From contig JAIDUZ010000042.1 of assembly GCA_029059935.1 (NCBI GenBank), forward strand, positions 1-44,269: a stretch of 44,269 nucleotides of DNA, read 5' to 3'. Numbering within the stretch: position 1 is the stretch's first letter; each line of letters starts with the position of its first letter. A program made the position numbers and the translations under genes. Source of the stretch: Alistipes sp. GTDB lineage: Bacteria > Bacteroidota > Bacteroidia > Bacteroidales > Rikenellaceae. The notes below the pieces were generated by a model that was not told where the DNA came from, ran no database searches, and saw nothing but the letters and a program-made list of their open reading frames with translations. Positions 34,267-42,672 of this stretch are shown piece after piece.

Positions 34267-35298
34267 ATGAAGAAATTCCTTTTCACAGGAGTGTTCGTCG
34301 CGCTGATGTTGGCGTGCTTCGCGCAGAAACCCTACAAAGTGGTCTTCTACAACTTCGAGAATCTTTTCGACACGATCAACGATCCGGACATTCTCGATGA
34401 CGAATTCACGCCCGAGGGTCCCAAGAAGTGGAACACGACCAAATACAACAAGAAGATTTCCAACCTGGAACGCGTGCTGTTCGACATCGCTTTCGACGAC
34501 CGCGACTTTCCGGCGGTCATCGGCGTTTCGGAAATCGAGAACCGCAACGTCATGGAGGACGTGATCGGGCGCCCGCGGCTCCTGCGGGCCAACTACCGCA
34601 TCGTGCACTACGATTCGCCCGATGCCCGCGGTGTGGATGTGGGTTTCTACTACCGTCCCGACATCTTCAAGATAGAGGGCAGCGCTCCCATTCCGTTCAA
34701 GATGCCCGAGATGCCCAACTTCCGCACGCGCGACTTCGTGACGATGTGGGGCACCATCGAGGGCGAACCCTTCTTCTTCCTGGTGAGCCACTGGCCCTCG
34801 CGCCTGGGCGGCAAGGAGGCCTCCGCCCCCAAACGCATGGCCGCCGCCGAGCAGGTGCGCGCCATTGTCGACTCGGTGCAGCGGGCCAATCCGGCCACGA
34901 AGGTGGTGGTGATGGGCGACCTGAACGACGATGCCACGGACGACAGCATCGTGGTGGGACTCAGCGCCAAGGGCAAGAGCAAGGAGATGCAGCCGGGCGA
35001 CATGTTCAACCCTTTCATCCCGATGCTGAAAGCCGGCTATGGCACGCTGGCCTATCGCGACGCCTGGAACCTGTTCGACAACATCATCGTCTCCTACAAC
35101 CTGGTCTTCGCTCCCCAAGGCACGCTGCGCATTCTTGCGGCGGGCAAATCGAAGTTCTACGGCGGCATTTTCAATCGTCCCTACATGCTCCAGAGAGAGG
35201 GTCAGTACAAGGGTTATCCGTTGCGCACGTTTGTGGGCAACGATTTTCAGGGCGGTTTCAGCGACCACTTCCCGGTCTACATCTATATCGGCAAATAA
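34267..35298 (+). CDS. Exported endonuclease/exonuclease/phosphatase-family enzyme
   Basis: The 343-residue protein has a signal (MKKFLFTGVFVALMLACFAQ; Cys17 could also be a lipobox) and a complete EEP fold: VVFYNFENLFDT at the N-terminus, the metal-binding Glu in GVSEIENRNV, ARGVDVGFYYR, the His in LVSHWPSRLGGK, the Asp/Asn pair in VVMGDLNDDATD, and the terminal FSDHFPVYI. Known activities in the family are nuclease, phosphodiesterase or sphingomyelinase-like. The gene is 18 bases before the TonB receptor. Next to a nuclease I favour a role in breaking oligonucleotides down further, but other phosphodiesters are possible. Confidence 0.9.
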   Translation: MKKFLFTGVFVALMLACFAQKPYKVVFYNFENLFDTINDPDILDDEFTPEGPKKWNTTKYNKKISNLERVLFDIAFDDRDFPAVIGVSEIENRNVMEDVIGRPRLLRANYRIVHYDSPDARGVDVGFYYRPDIFKIEGSAPIPFKMPEMPNFRTRDFVTMWGTIEGEPFFFLVSHWPSRLGGKEASAPKRMAAAEQVRAIVDSVQRANPATKVVVMGDLNDDATDDSIVVGLSAKGKSKEMQPGDMFNPFIPMLKAGYGTLAYRDAWNLFDNIIVSYNLVFAPQGTLRILAAGKSKFYGGIFNRPYMLQREGQYKGYPLRTFVGNDFQGGFSDHFPVYIYIGK

Positions 35299-35316
35299 AA
35301 AGCTAACAATACTCCT

Positions 35317-38193
35317 ATGAAACTGAAATCTCTACTTCTTTTCCTGTTCGCCGTTGCGACTTTCTCCGCATCGTATGCGCAGGAAGGCGGTATCCGCGGC
35401 AAGGTGGTGCTGCGCGGCGACCGCGAAGCGCTGAGCAACGTCAAGGTGACGATCGAATCTACGGGACTGACCGCCACGACCGACAAGGACGGCAACTTCG
35501 ACTTCGGGAATCTGCCGGCCGGCGACTACCGCGTGCTGTTCGTCGCTCCGGACATCGAAGACCTTGAGCTCCGCGTGCGGGTGGGACAGAACGTGCGCGA
35601 CCTGAACAATGTGGTCGTCTCGCCGCTGATGAGCTCGGCCGGCTTCGACGATTCGCTCTTCGCCGAGTTCGACAGCGATTCGTCGTCGTCCGACGAACAG
35701 TCGCTGCCGTCGTCGCTCTCGTCGTCGAAGGACCTCTACAACAGCATTGCTTCGTATCGCTTCGGCGAGATGCGTTTCAACATCCGCGGTTACGATTCGC
35801 AGTATTCCGACATCTATCTGAACGGCATCCGTTTCAACGACGCCATGACCGGCTACGGCCCCTGGTCGCTGTGGAGCGGTCTGAACGACGCTACGCGCAG
35901 CCAGAACACGGTGGCCGGCATCACGGCCTCGGACTTCGGCGTGGGCGGCATCGGCGGCATGACCAACGTCAACGCCCGGGCGTCGCAGATGCGCAAGGGC
36001 CTGCGCGTAAGCGTGGCCAACGGCAATCAGATGTACAGGTTCCGTGCGCTGGTGTCCTATGCTTCGGGACAGCTCGACAACGGCTGGTCGTACGGCTTCT
36101 CGCTCGGTACGCGCCAGGGCGGCAACAGCTATGTGGACGGGGTCTACTACAACTCCTATTCCTACTTCCTCTCGGCCGAGAAGCTCTTCCGCGACAAACA
36201 CCGCCTCGCACTGACCTTCATGGCGTCGCCCTCGCAGCGCGGAGCCCAGCAGGCATCGACCGACGAGGCCTACGAACTCTTCGGCAACAACTATTATAAT
36301 CCCAATGTCGGCTACCAGGATGGCAAGCTCCGCAATTCGCGCGTGCGCAACACCCATGAGCCGATTGCCATGCTCAACTATACGTGGGACATCTCCGACC
36401 GCACGCGTCTGAACGCCGCCACGGCGCTCCGTTTCGGCCAGAACGGCTATTCGGCCCTCACGTGGAAGGATGCGAGCGACCCCCGCGGCGACTACTACCG
36501 TTATCTGCCGTCGTCGCTGCTGAGCCAGATCGTGCCGGGTGTGACGACCGAGGAGACGATGTTCGAATACCTGTTCCGGGCCCGCGAACTGGCCCGCAGC
36601 TTTACGGGCATGTTGCAGTATGACCGTTTCTATCAACAGAACAGGTTGATAGACAATACGCTGGTCGATCAGTTCGCCAGCAGCACCGACGAGAAGTTCA
36701 AACAGACGCTCGCCACGCAGTACCGCTCGAACCTGATGATCGAGGAGCGTCACACCGACCAGCTCGACTTCAACCTGGCGGCCGACGTGTCGCATCAGAT
36801 ACGCAACAACATGCGTATTGTCGGCGGTGCCAACCTGCGCGTCAACCGCACGTGGTACTACGACGAAGTGAAAGACCTGCTGGGCGGCGACTACTGGTAC
36901 GATGTCGACAAGTTTGCCGAGCGCGACATGTCGCAGAACGCACTCAATTATCAGAACGACCTCGATTATTACTTGCTGACCGGTCACGCCCGCGTGGCCC
37001 GCGTCGGCGACAAAATCAGCTACAACTACCGCGCGCATCTGCTGGAGACCAACGCCTGGGCCGTCTATACCTACGGCATCGGCGGCTTTGCGATGAACGT
37101 GGCCGGCAAGGTCGGCTATTCGTCCATGCATCGCGAGGGTCTGTGGCGCAAGGGGCTCTTCCCCAACAATTCGCAGGGCGATTCCAAGCGGTTGGACTAC
37201 CTGGTTTACAGCGGCAAGCTCAACCTGTCGTACCGCTTCTCGGGCGCCCATTCGGTCGAAGCAGGCGTTGTCTACATGCAGAACGCTCCCAAGTTCGCCA
37301 ACGCCTTCGTGTCGCCCCGTACGCGCAACACGGTCACGCCGGGCGTTTCGGCCGAGCAGATTTTCGGTGCCGATCTGACCTACAACCTCAATCTGCCCTA
37401 TGTCAAGGCCCGTGTTTCGGGTTACTACACTTCGATGCGCAACCAGACGAAGGTTATCTCGTTCTATGACGATGTCGAACGTTCGTTCACCAACTTCGCC
37501 ATGAGCGGCATCGACAAACGCTACTACGGTGTCGAGGCCGCCGTCTCGGTGCCCGTGTGGAACGGTATTTCGGTTGTCGGCGCCATCAACTGGGGCGACT
37601 ACGTCTACACGTCGAATCCCGACTTCGTGCAGACCATCGACAACAGCGAGAAAATCGCCCGCGGCGACAAGGTGCTGTGGGACGGCCTGCATGTCGAGAG
37701 CTCGCCGCAGCTGGCCCTGAACGTGGGCATCGACTACCGCGGTCCGCGCAACTGGTTCGCAGCGCTGAACTTCAACTACTACGACAAGCTCTACCTTTCG
37801 ATGAACCCCTACTACCGTACTTCGCAGGCTTCGCAGTACTATTCCAACATTATCACCAACGAGATCGACCGGGGTTCCGACATGAACCTCGAAGTCGTCA
37901 AGGAGGCAGCCTTCGGCATCCGGAAGATGCGTGCGCAGGAGAAGTTCAGCGGCTACTGTACGCTGAGCGCCAGCGTGGGCAAGAACTGGTATATCCACCG
38001 GGTCTACATGCTCGGGTTCAGCCTTGAGGTGAAGAACATTCTCAACGACCAGGATATTCGCACGGGTGGTTACGAGCAGATGCGCATGCGCCGTGTCCGT
38101 ACGCCGGAGGGCGTGAAGTTCACGCGCTTCGATTCCAAGTATTTCTACATGCTCGGAGCGAGCTACTATCTGAACGTCTATTTCCGTTTCTAA
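35317..38193 (+). CDS. TonB-dependent outer-membrane receptor with carboxypeptidase-like regulatory domain
   Basis: The 958-residue protein has a signal peptide (MKLKSLLLFLFAVATFSASYA), a carboxypeptidase-regulatory-like domain (GGIRGKVVLRGDREALSNVK to about residue 100), an acidic Ser/Asp-rich linker (DSDSSSSDEQSLPSS), a plug with RFNIRGYDSQYSDIYLNGIR, and a 22-strand-type barrel to the C-terminal Phe (YYLNVYFRF). It should import a ligand across the outer membrane with TonB energy. It has no SusD partner; the neighbouring DUF5689 lipoprotein takes that place in the gene order. Context suggests the ligand derives from nucleic acid, but this is inferred. Confidence 0.93.
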   Translation: MKLKSLLLFLFAVATFSASYAQEGGIRGKVVLRGDREALSNVKVTIESTGLTATTDKDGNFDFGNLPAGDYRVLFVAPDIEDLELRVRVGQNVRDLNNVVVSPLMSSAGFDDSLFAEFDSDSSSSDEQSLPSSLSSSKDLYNSIASYRFGEMRFNIRGYDSQYSDIYLNGIRFNDAMTGYGPWSLWSGLNDATRSQNTVAGITASDFGVGGIGGMTNVNARASQMRKGLRVSVANGNQMYRFRALVSYASGQLDNGWSYGFSLGTRQGGNSYVDGVYYNSYSYFLSAEKLFRDKHRLALTFMASPSQRGAQQASTDEAYELFGNNYYNPNVGYQDGKLRNSRVRNTHEPIAMLNYTWDISDRTRLNAATALRFGQNGYSALTWKDASDPRGDYYRYLPSSLLSQIVPGVTTEETMFEYLFRARELARSFTGMLQYDRFYQQNRLIDNTLVDQFASSTDEKFKQTLATQYRSNLMIEERHTDQLDFNLAADVSHQIRNNMRIVGGANLRVNRTWYYDEVKDLLGGDYWYDVDKFAERDMSQNALNYQNDLDYYLLTGHARVARVGDKISYNYRAHLLETNAWAVYTYGIGGFAMNVAGKVGYSSMHREGLWRKGLFPNNSQGDSKRLDYLVYSGKLNLSYRFSGAHSVEAGVVYMQNAPKFANAFVSPRTRNTVTPGVSAEQIFGADLTYNLNLPYVKARVSGYYTSMRNQTKVISFYDDVERSFTNFAMSGIDKRYYGVEAAVSVPVWNGISVVGAINWGDYVYTSNPDFVQTIDNSEKIARGDKVLWDGLHVESSPQLALNVGIDYRGPRNWFAALNFNYYDKLYLSMNPYYRTSQASQYYSNIITNEIDRGSDMNLEVVKEAAFGIRKMRAQEKFSGYCTLSASVGKNWYIHRVYMLGFSLEVKNILNDQDIRTGGYEQMRMRRVRTPEGVKFTRFDSKYFYMLGASYYLNVYFRF

Positions 38194-38215
38194 CCCCGAA
38201 AAGCGATTCTACACT

Positions 38216-39529
38216 ATGAAAACCAACAAGATACTTTTGTTTGCGGCGCTCGGTCTCTTCATGGCCGGCTGCTACAACGACTTCGAGACGCCGGCGCCGG
38301 CCAAGGTGTGGAGCGACGAAGACATGCAGGAGCTGGGTCTCACGCAGATTTCGATCAAGGAGGTGAAGGACAAGTTTATTTCGTCCGATTACTTCGGTTC
38401 GTTGCAGAATACCGGCTCCAACAACAGCTGGGCCGATACGAAGACCCTCAAACTCGGCGGTCCCATTTCGCCCGTCGAGGCTGAGTTCGCGGACAATCCC
38501 GGCAACCTGAAATTCTGGGAGGAGGCCGCCGGCTACTACATCAAGGGCAAGGTGATCTCCACCGATTCGCAGGGCAACGTCTACAAGTCGCTTTACATCG
38601 ATGACGGCACGGCGGCCATCGAACTGAAGCTCTGCGGCACGCTCTATACGACGTTCGACGTCAATCTGGATACGTTCGAAAGCATGTGGGTCTATGTCAA
38701 GCTCAAGGATTTCTACCTGGGCAACTACCGCATGATGCTTTCGTTGGGCGACGCTCCGTCCAACGCGCTCAACACGGGTCTGCGCGACCGTTATTACGCC
38801 AACTCCAACTTCGAGAGCCCCGATCTGTGGTGCAATTTGCAGAATCCCACCTACAACCGCGTGTTGCCGGGCGGACCCTGCAAACTGGACGAAACCAACG
38901 TCAAGGTGGTCGACGCCTCCAACTACCGGCAGCTCGGTCAGGACGACTACGGGCGTCTGATTCGTTTCCAGGGGGTCAAAATCCGTTACGCCAACATCAC
39001 CTACCAGGACGAGCAGCGCGATGCCGACGGCAATATCGTGCGCGATGCCGACGGCAATATCGTGTGGGGCCCCGAGCAGACGGCTCCGGCTTTCGGCAGC
39101 GGCACCAACATCAACCCCTTCCCCAACTGGATCGTCACCGACTCGGGTACGCCGGTTTTCGGTACGTGGTTCTACTGGGCTTACAGCCGCGAGACCACCA
39201 GCCTTTACGGTGCCGTGCTGATGGTGCTGAACGACAGTGCGTCGGGTTCGGCCGATCCGGGCGTTTATTCGATTCGCACCAGCGGCTACGCCCGTTTCGC
39301 CATGCAGCCCATTCCGCGTCACGGTACGGTGGGCAACGTGTTGGGTATCTATGGCATCTACGCCACGTATCTGAGCCAGTATGCCCAGTATCAGATCACG
39401 GTCAACCGCATCGAGGACCTCGACTTCCCCAAGGAGTCGCTGCTTTCGCAGGAGTGGATCGACAAGAATACTCCGCCGGCTTCCTATGCTCCGCCGGTCA
39501 AGGACGGCAGCGGCGAGTACGACGATTAG
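38216..39529 (+). CDS. DUF5689-domain surface lipoprotein, TonB-receptor partner
   Basis: The 437-residue lipoprotein (signal ending LFAALGLFMAGC, lipidated Cys19) carries a DUF5689 domain through most of its length, including EEAAGYYIKGKVISTDSQGN and YVKLKDFYLGNYRMMLSLGD, which looks like an OB fold. It lies 22 bases after the TonB receptor, in the position SusD proteins take in glycan loci, so I infer a ligand-capturing lid or binding partner. A perfect 24-base tandem duplication at 39017-39064 encodes RDADGNIV twice, a loop with Asp spacing like a calcium site. Function has not been shown. Confidence 0.85.
   Translation: MKTNKILLFAALGLFMAGCYNDFETPAPAKVWSDEDMQELGLTQISIKEVKDKFISSDYFGSLQNTGSNNSWADTKTLKLGGPISPVEAEFADNPGNLKFWEEAAGYYIKGKVISTDSQGNVYKSLYIDDGTAAIELKLCGTLYTTFDVNLDTFESMWVYVKLKDFYLGNYRMMLSLGDAPSNALNTGLRDRYYANSNFESPDLWCNLQNPTYNRVLPGGPCKLDETNVKVVDASNYRQLGQDDYGRLIRFQGVKIRYANITYQDEQRDADGNIVRDADGNIVWGPEQTAPAFGSGTNINPFPNWIVTDSGTPVFGTWFYWAYSRETTSLYGAVLMVLNDSASGSADPGVYSIRTSGYARFAMQPIPRHGTVGNVLGIYGIYATYLSQYAQYQITVNRIEDLDFPKESLLSQEWIDKNTPPASYAPPVKDGSGEYDD
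39017..39064 (+). repeat. Perfect 24-base tandem duplication within the DUF5689 gene
   Basis: Two identical 24-base units (39017-39040 and 39041-39064) keep the frame and duplicate eight residues. Confidence 0.9.
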
Positions 39530-39588
39530 TTCGAATCGTTTCGGTTTCGTCTCCCCGGTGCCTTCGGGTCCGGTGGGTTCCGATTGGC

Positions 39589-39627
39589 GGCCCGGCAAAA
39601 TGCCGGGCCTTCTTTTGTGTTTTTTGG
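39589..39627 (+). terminator. Intrinsic terminator at the end of the nuclease/TonB-receptor locus
   Basis: GGCCCGGCA/TGCCGGGCC with an AAA loop, then a T-rich tail. Marks the cluster's end. Confidence 0.85.
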
Positions 39628-40034
39628 AGGGGCTGTCGTTCGAGCCGCTGTTTGGGCCTCTGTTTCCTCGGGATTTGAGGACGGTTTCTTGGTTGTTCGG
39701 GGAGCGGAGGCCAGTGGCATGCGTCTTTCCGATGTTCGGCATATGGCTGCCCGACCGGCGTACAGGGCGTTGCAGCGACGCCGGGCCATGCGGTCCGTTA
39801 ACATAGGCGAATGGATTTTATTTTTGTCTGATTTAATTTATCGTGCGATATATATTATAAATAATACGTGTTTGGGATTGCTATCTTAAAATATTGAAAT
39901 AGTCGTTTTCTGGCCCTTTTGACGGATCAAAAAAATGGATATAAAAATCCGTTTATTTTATTTGTAGTTGTAATATTTTGATTAATAATTATTTGCGCAT
40001 TTTGAGGGGGGGGTAGAAAAACATAGGTGCAACG
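39628..40034. other. AT-rich gene-free gap between loci
   Basis: After a GC-rich start, 39820-40070 is strongly AT-rich compared with everything else in the window, with runs of A and T and a small GGAT/ATCC hairpin near 39935. No gene, transposase or inverted repeat pair flanking the promoter is visible. Confidence 0.6.
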
Positions 40035-40066
40035 TTTGTTATTATCGCAGCTTTTTCATACCTTTA
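40035..40066 (+). promoter_or_regulatory. Probable promoter of the polysaccharide locus
   Basis: TTTG (40035-40038), a 20-base spacer, TACCTTTA (40059-40066). The box again ends in A. The start near 40073 implies a leader of about 535 bases (40073-40607) with no supportable gene. Confidence 0.55.
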
Positions 40067-40607
40067 CGCTCGTTAATTCAGCCTTTTGCCTGGATTGCGG
40101 TGCGAATCGGTCCCAGAAGTGTCAAGCGGACGGGACCTGTTTGCAATGGTTTGATTGCCATCGTGTTGCCTGTGAATGAAGACGGTCGGATAATGACCGT
40201 ATTTTATGCCGGGTCTTGGGCGTCGGAAACGGAATGCGTCGGTCGGAAATAGCCGGCTCCGTTTCACGGCGGTTCGTCGTACATGGTTGTCGTAATGTCG
40301 GCGGGTCGGTGCGCTCGCGGGCGGGAAAGGACAGCGATATGTTCTGCTTTTCCGGGCGAGAATGCATTCGGGGCCTGTTTGACAAGATGGCCGGATTCGC
40401 GAAGTCCGTTCCGGCGGGTGGTTCCGGTTCGCGTTTGCGGCACGGAAATATTGGCCGCAGGAGGCGACGCCGGATGTGCGAAACGGCCGCGACGTTCCGG
40501 ATTCCAATGCGGACCGGGAGCCGATGTGCGCGACGGCAAGTTGCGATGGCAAATCCTTTTTCGGGAACGGCTTTTGATGGAGGGTCGTTGTCGGGAAAGT
40601 TTTAAAA

Positions 40608-42575
40608 ATGGAGAATGCCGATATGAATTTTATGATAAACAGAGATGCTTTTTTTCGAAAGTTTCTGGCGGATCGCTATCTGAACTCGTGGCTCGTGCTG
40701 GGTTGCGACGCGGCTGTTTCGGTCGGCTCGTCGCTGATGGTGCTGCTGGTGAGCGATCTGTGGATGCATCACGGTTTCGGCCGCCGGTTCATGCTGTTGT
40801 GGATGCTCGGCGCCGCGGCGTTCTCGCTGCTGACGTTCGTGGGCTTCAAGACTTATCGGACCATCATCCGCTATTCGACGCTGCGGGACATCGGCGCGAT
40901 CTGCATGGCCGTGTTCGGCAAAGACGTGTTGCTGGGGCTGTTTCTTTGGCTGACCGCTTCCTTCCACATGACGGCGCCGGTTTTCGTCGGGATGCTTTTC
41001 TTCGACATGGCCATCACGATTTTCCTCCTGGTGCTGCTCCGTGTGGCGATGATTGTGGTTTACGACGTGTTGAAAAAGCGGGTCAAGGAGCAGAATGCCC
41101 TGTGTCGGGTGCTGGTCTACGGCAACGGCGACAAGTCGGTGGGCCTGGTGACGCGCCTGAGCCATTCCAGCCACTATCAGGTGGCCGGATTCCTGACCTA
41201 TGGCAAGCACCTGAAAGGCCACACGGCTTCGGGCTGCCCGATTTACTATTTCAACACGGCCGAAAATCTCGATTACCTGTGCAAGCGCTACGACATCGAT
41301 GCGGTGTTGTTCGCCTATCATACCGATGCGCAGTCCGAACAGCAGCGGCTGGTCAAATACTGCCAGCAGTACGGTATCAAGATGCTGATAGCTCCGGTAA
41401 TCGACGAAATCGAGGGCGGCAAGCTGGTCAATCTGGCGAGCATCCGCAAAATCAAGATTGAGGATTTGCTGGGGCGTCCGGAAATCGAAATCTCGATGAA
41501 CGAAATCGTCGCCAACTTCAAGGACAAGGTCGTGTTGGTGACCGGTGCGGCCGGGTCGATCGGTTCGGAGTTGTGCCGGCAGCTGGTGAAGTTCGGAATC
41601 CGTCAGCTGATTCTTTTCGACAATGCCGAGACCCCGCTGCACAACCTGCGTCTGGAGTTCGAGGACGAACATTCCGACCTCCATTTCGTACCCGTCATCG
41701 GCGATGTCCGTATCCCCACGCGGCTGGACTACGTCTTCCGCACCTACCATCCGCAGGTGGTGTTCCATGCGGCGGCCTACAAGCATGTGCCTCTGATGGA
41801 GGAGAATCCGTGCGAAGCGGTGCTGGTCAACGTGGCCGGTTCGCGCAACGTGGCCGACAAGTGCATCGAATACGGCGTGGAGAGCATGGTGATGATTTCC
41901 ACCGACAAAGCGGTCAACCCGACCAACATCATGGGCTGCACCAAGCGCCTGGCCGAAATTTATATCCAGTCGCTGGGTCTGGCCGTCGAGAACGGAGTTG
42001 TCAAGGGCCGCACCAAGTTCGTGACCACGCGATTCGGCAATGTTCTGGGGTCCAACGGTTCGGTGATTCCCCGTTTCCGCGAGCAGATTGCTGCGGGCGG
42101 TCCCGTGACGGTGACCGACCCCGAAATCGAGCGCTTCTTCATGACGATTCCCGAGGCGTGCCGCCTGGTCATGGAGGCGGCGACCATCTCCACGGGCAAT
42201 CAGATTTTCGTCTTCGACATGGGAGAACCGGTGAAAATAGCTCACCTGGCTGAACAGATGATTCATCTGGCCGGATTCGAGGTCGGCAAGGACATCCGAA
42301 TCGAATACGTGGGGCTGCGTCCGGGCGAAAAACTCTACGAAGAGGTGCTGGCCAGCAAGGAGAATACGCTGCCCACGTCGCACGACCGCATACGCATCGC
42401 CAAAATCCGGGAATATGATTACGACGATGCCCATCGTGTCGTGTCCGAACTGGAGAAACTCGGCCGTGAGGTCAACATTCCTGAGATGGTTCGTCTGATG
42501 AAGCGTACCGTACCCGAATACAAGTCCGAGAACTCCGCGTTCAAACAGTACGACCAGGAGCTGGTGCAACAATAA
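40608..42575 (+). CDS. Membrane-bound nucleoside-diphosphate-sugar 4,6-dehydratase (WbpM/PglF/CapD type)
   Basis: The 655-residue enzyme starts with four membrane helices (about residues 25-150), then a first nucleotide-binding-like domain (CRVLVYGNGDKSVGLVTRLS), and a second, catalytic Rossmann domain with the NAD motif VTGAAGSIGSE (about 309-319), the region HAAAYKHVPLMEENPCEAV, and STDKAVNPTNIMGCTKR where this branch has Met in place of the usual SDR tyrosine. Such enzymes convert UDP-GlcNAc to a 4-keto-6-deoxy sugar, an early step of bacillosamine, QuiNAc or FucNAc synthesis for surface glycans. The start could also be the ATG at 40623. It opens a polysaccharide locus. Confidence 0.93.
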   Translation: MENADMNFMINRDAFFRKFLADRYLNSWLVLGCDAAVSVGSSLMVLLVSDLWMHHGFGRRFMLLWMLGAAAFSLLTFVGFKTYRTIIRYSTLRDIGAICMAVFGKDVLLGLFLWLTASFHMTAPVFVGMLFFDMAITIFLLVLLRVAMIVVYDVLKKRVKEQNALCRVLVYGNGDKSVGLVTRLSHSSHYQVAGFLTYGKHLKGHTASGCPIYYFNTAENLDYLCKRYDIDAVLFAYHTDAQSEQQRLVKYCQQYGIKMLIAPVIDEIEGGKLVNLASIRKIKIEDLLGRPEIEISMNEIVANFKDKVVLVTGAAGSIGSELCRQLVKFGIRQLILFDNAETPLHNLRLEFEDEHSDLHFVPVIGDVRIPTRLDYVFRTYHPQVVFHAAAYKHVPLMEENPCEAVLVNVAGSRNVADKCIEYGVESMVMISTDKAVNPTNIMGCTKRLAEIYIQSLGLAVENGVVKGRTKFVTTRFGNVLGSNGSVIPRFREQIAAGGPVTVTDPEIERFFMTIPEACRLVMEAATISTGNQIFVFDMGEPVKIAHLAEQMIHLAGFEVGKDIRIEYVGLRPGEKLYEEVLASKENTLPTSHDRIRIAKIREYDYDDAHRVVSELEKLGREVNIPEMVRLMKRTVPEYKSENSAFKQYDQELVQQ

Positions 42576-42672
42576 TCGGGGCACGGGCCGGAGACCGGGG
42601 GAGTGCGAAACGGGAAACGGATGCGGTCGTGATACGGGACCGGAAAAATGAACGTCAACAGGTTTGAACAGC

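Noticed and set aside
39800..40100. Invertible promoter in front of the polysaccharide locus, as in Bacteroides capsules
   Set aside because: I found no convincing pair of inverted repeats around the promoter and no invertase gene.
40073..40607. Possible genes in the leader of the polysaccharide locus (frames of 129 and 159 codons on the two strands)
   Set aside because: Arg-rich, low-complexity translations with no signal, domain or credible start; no support beyond being open.
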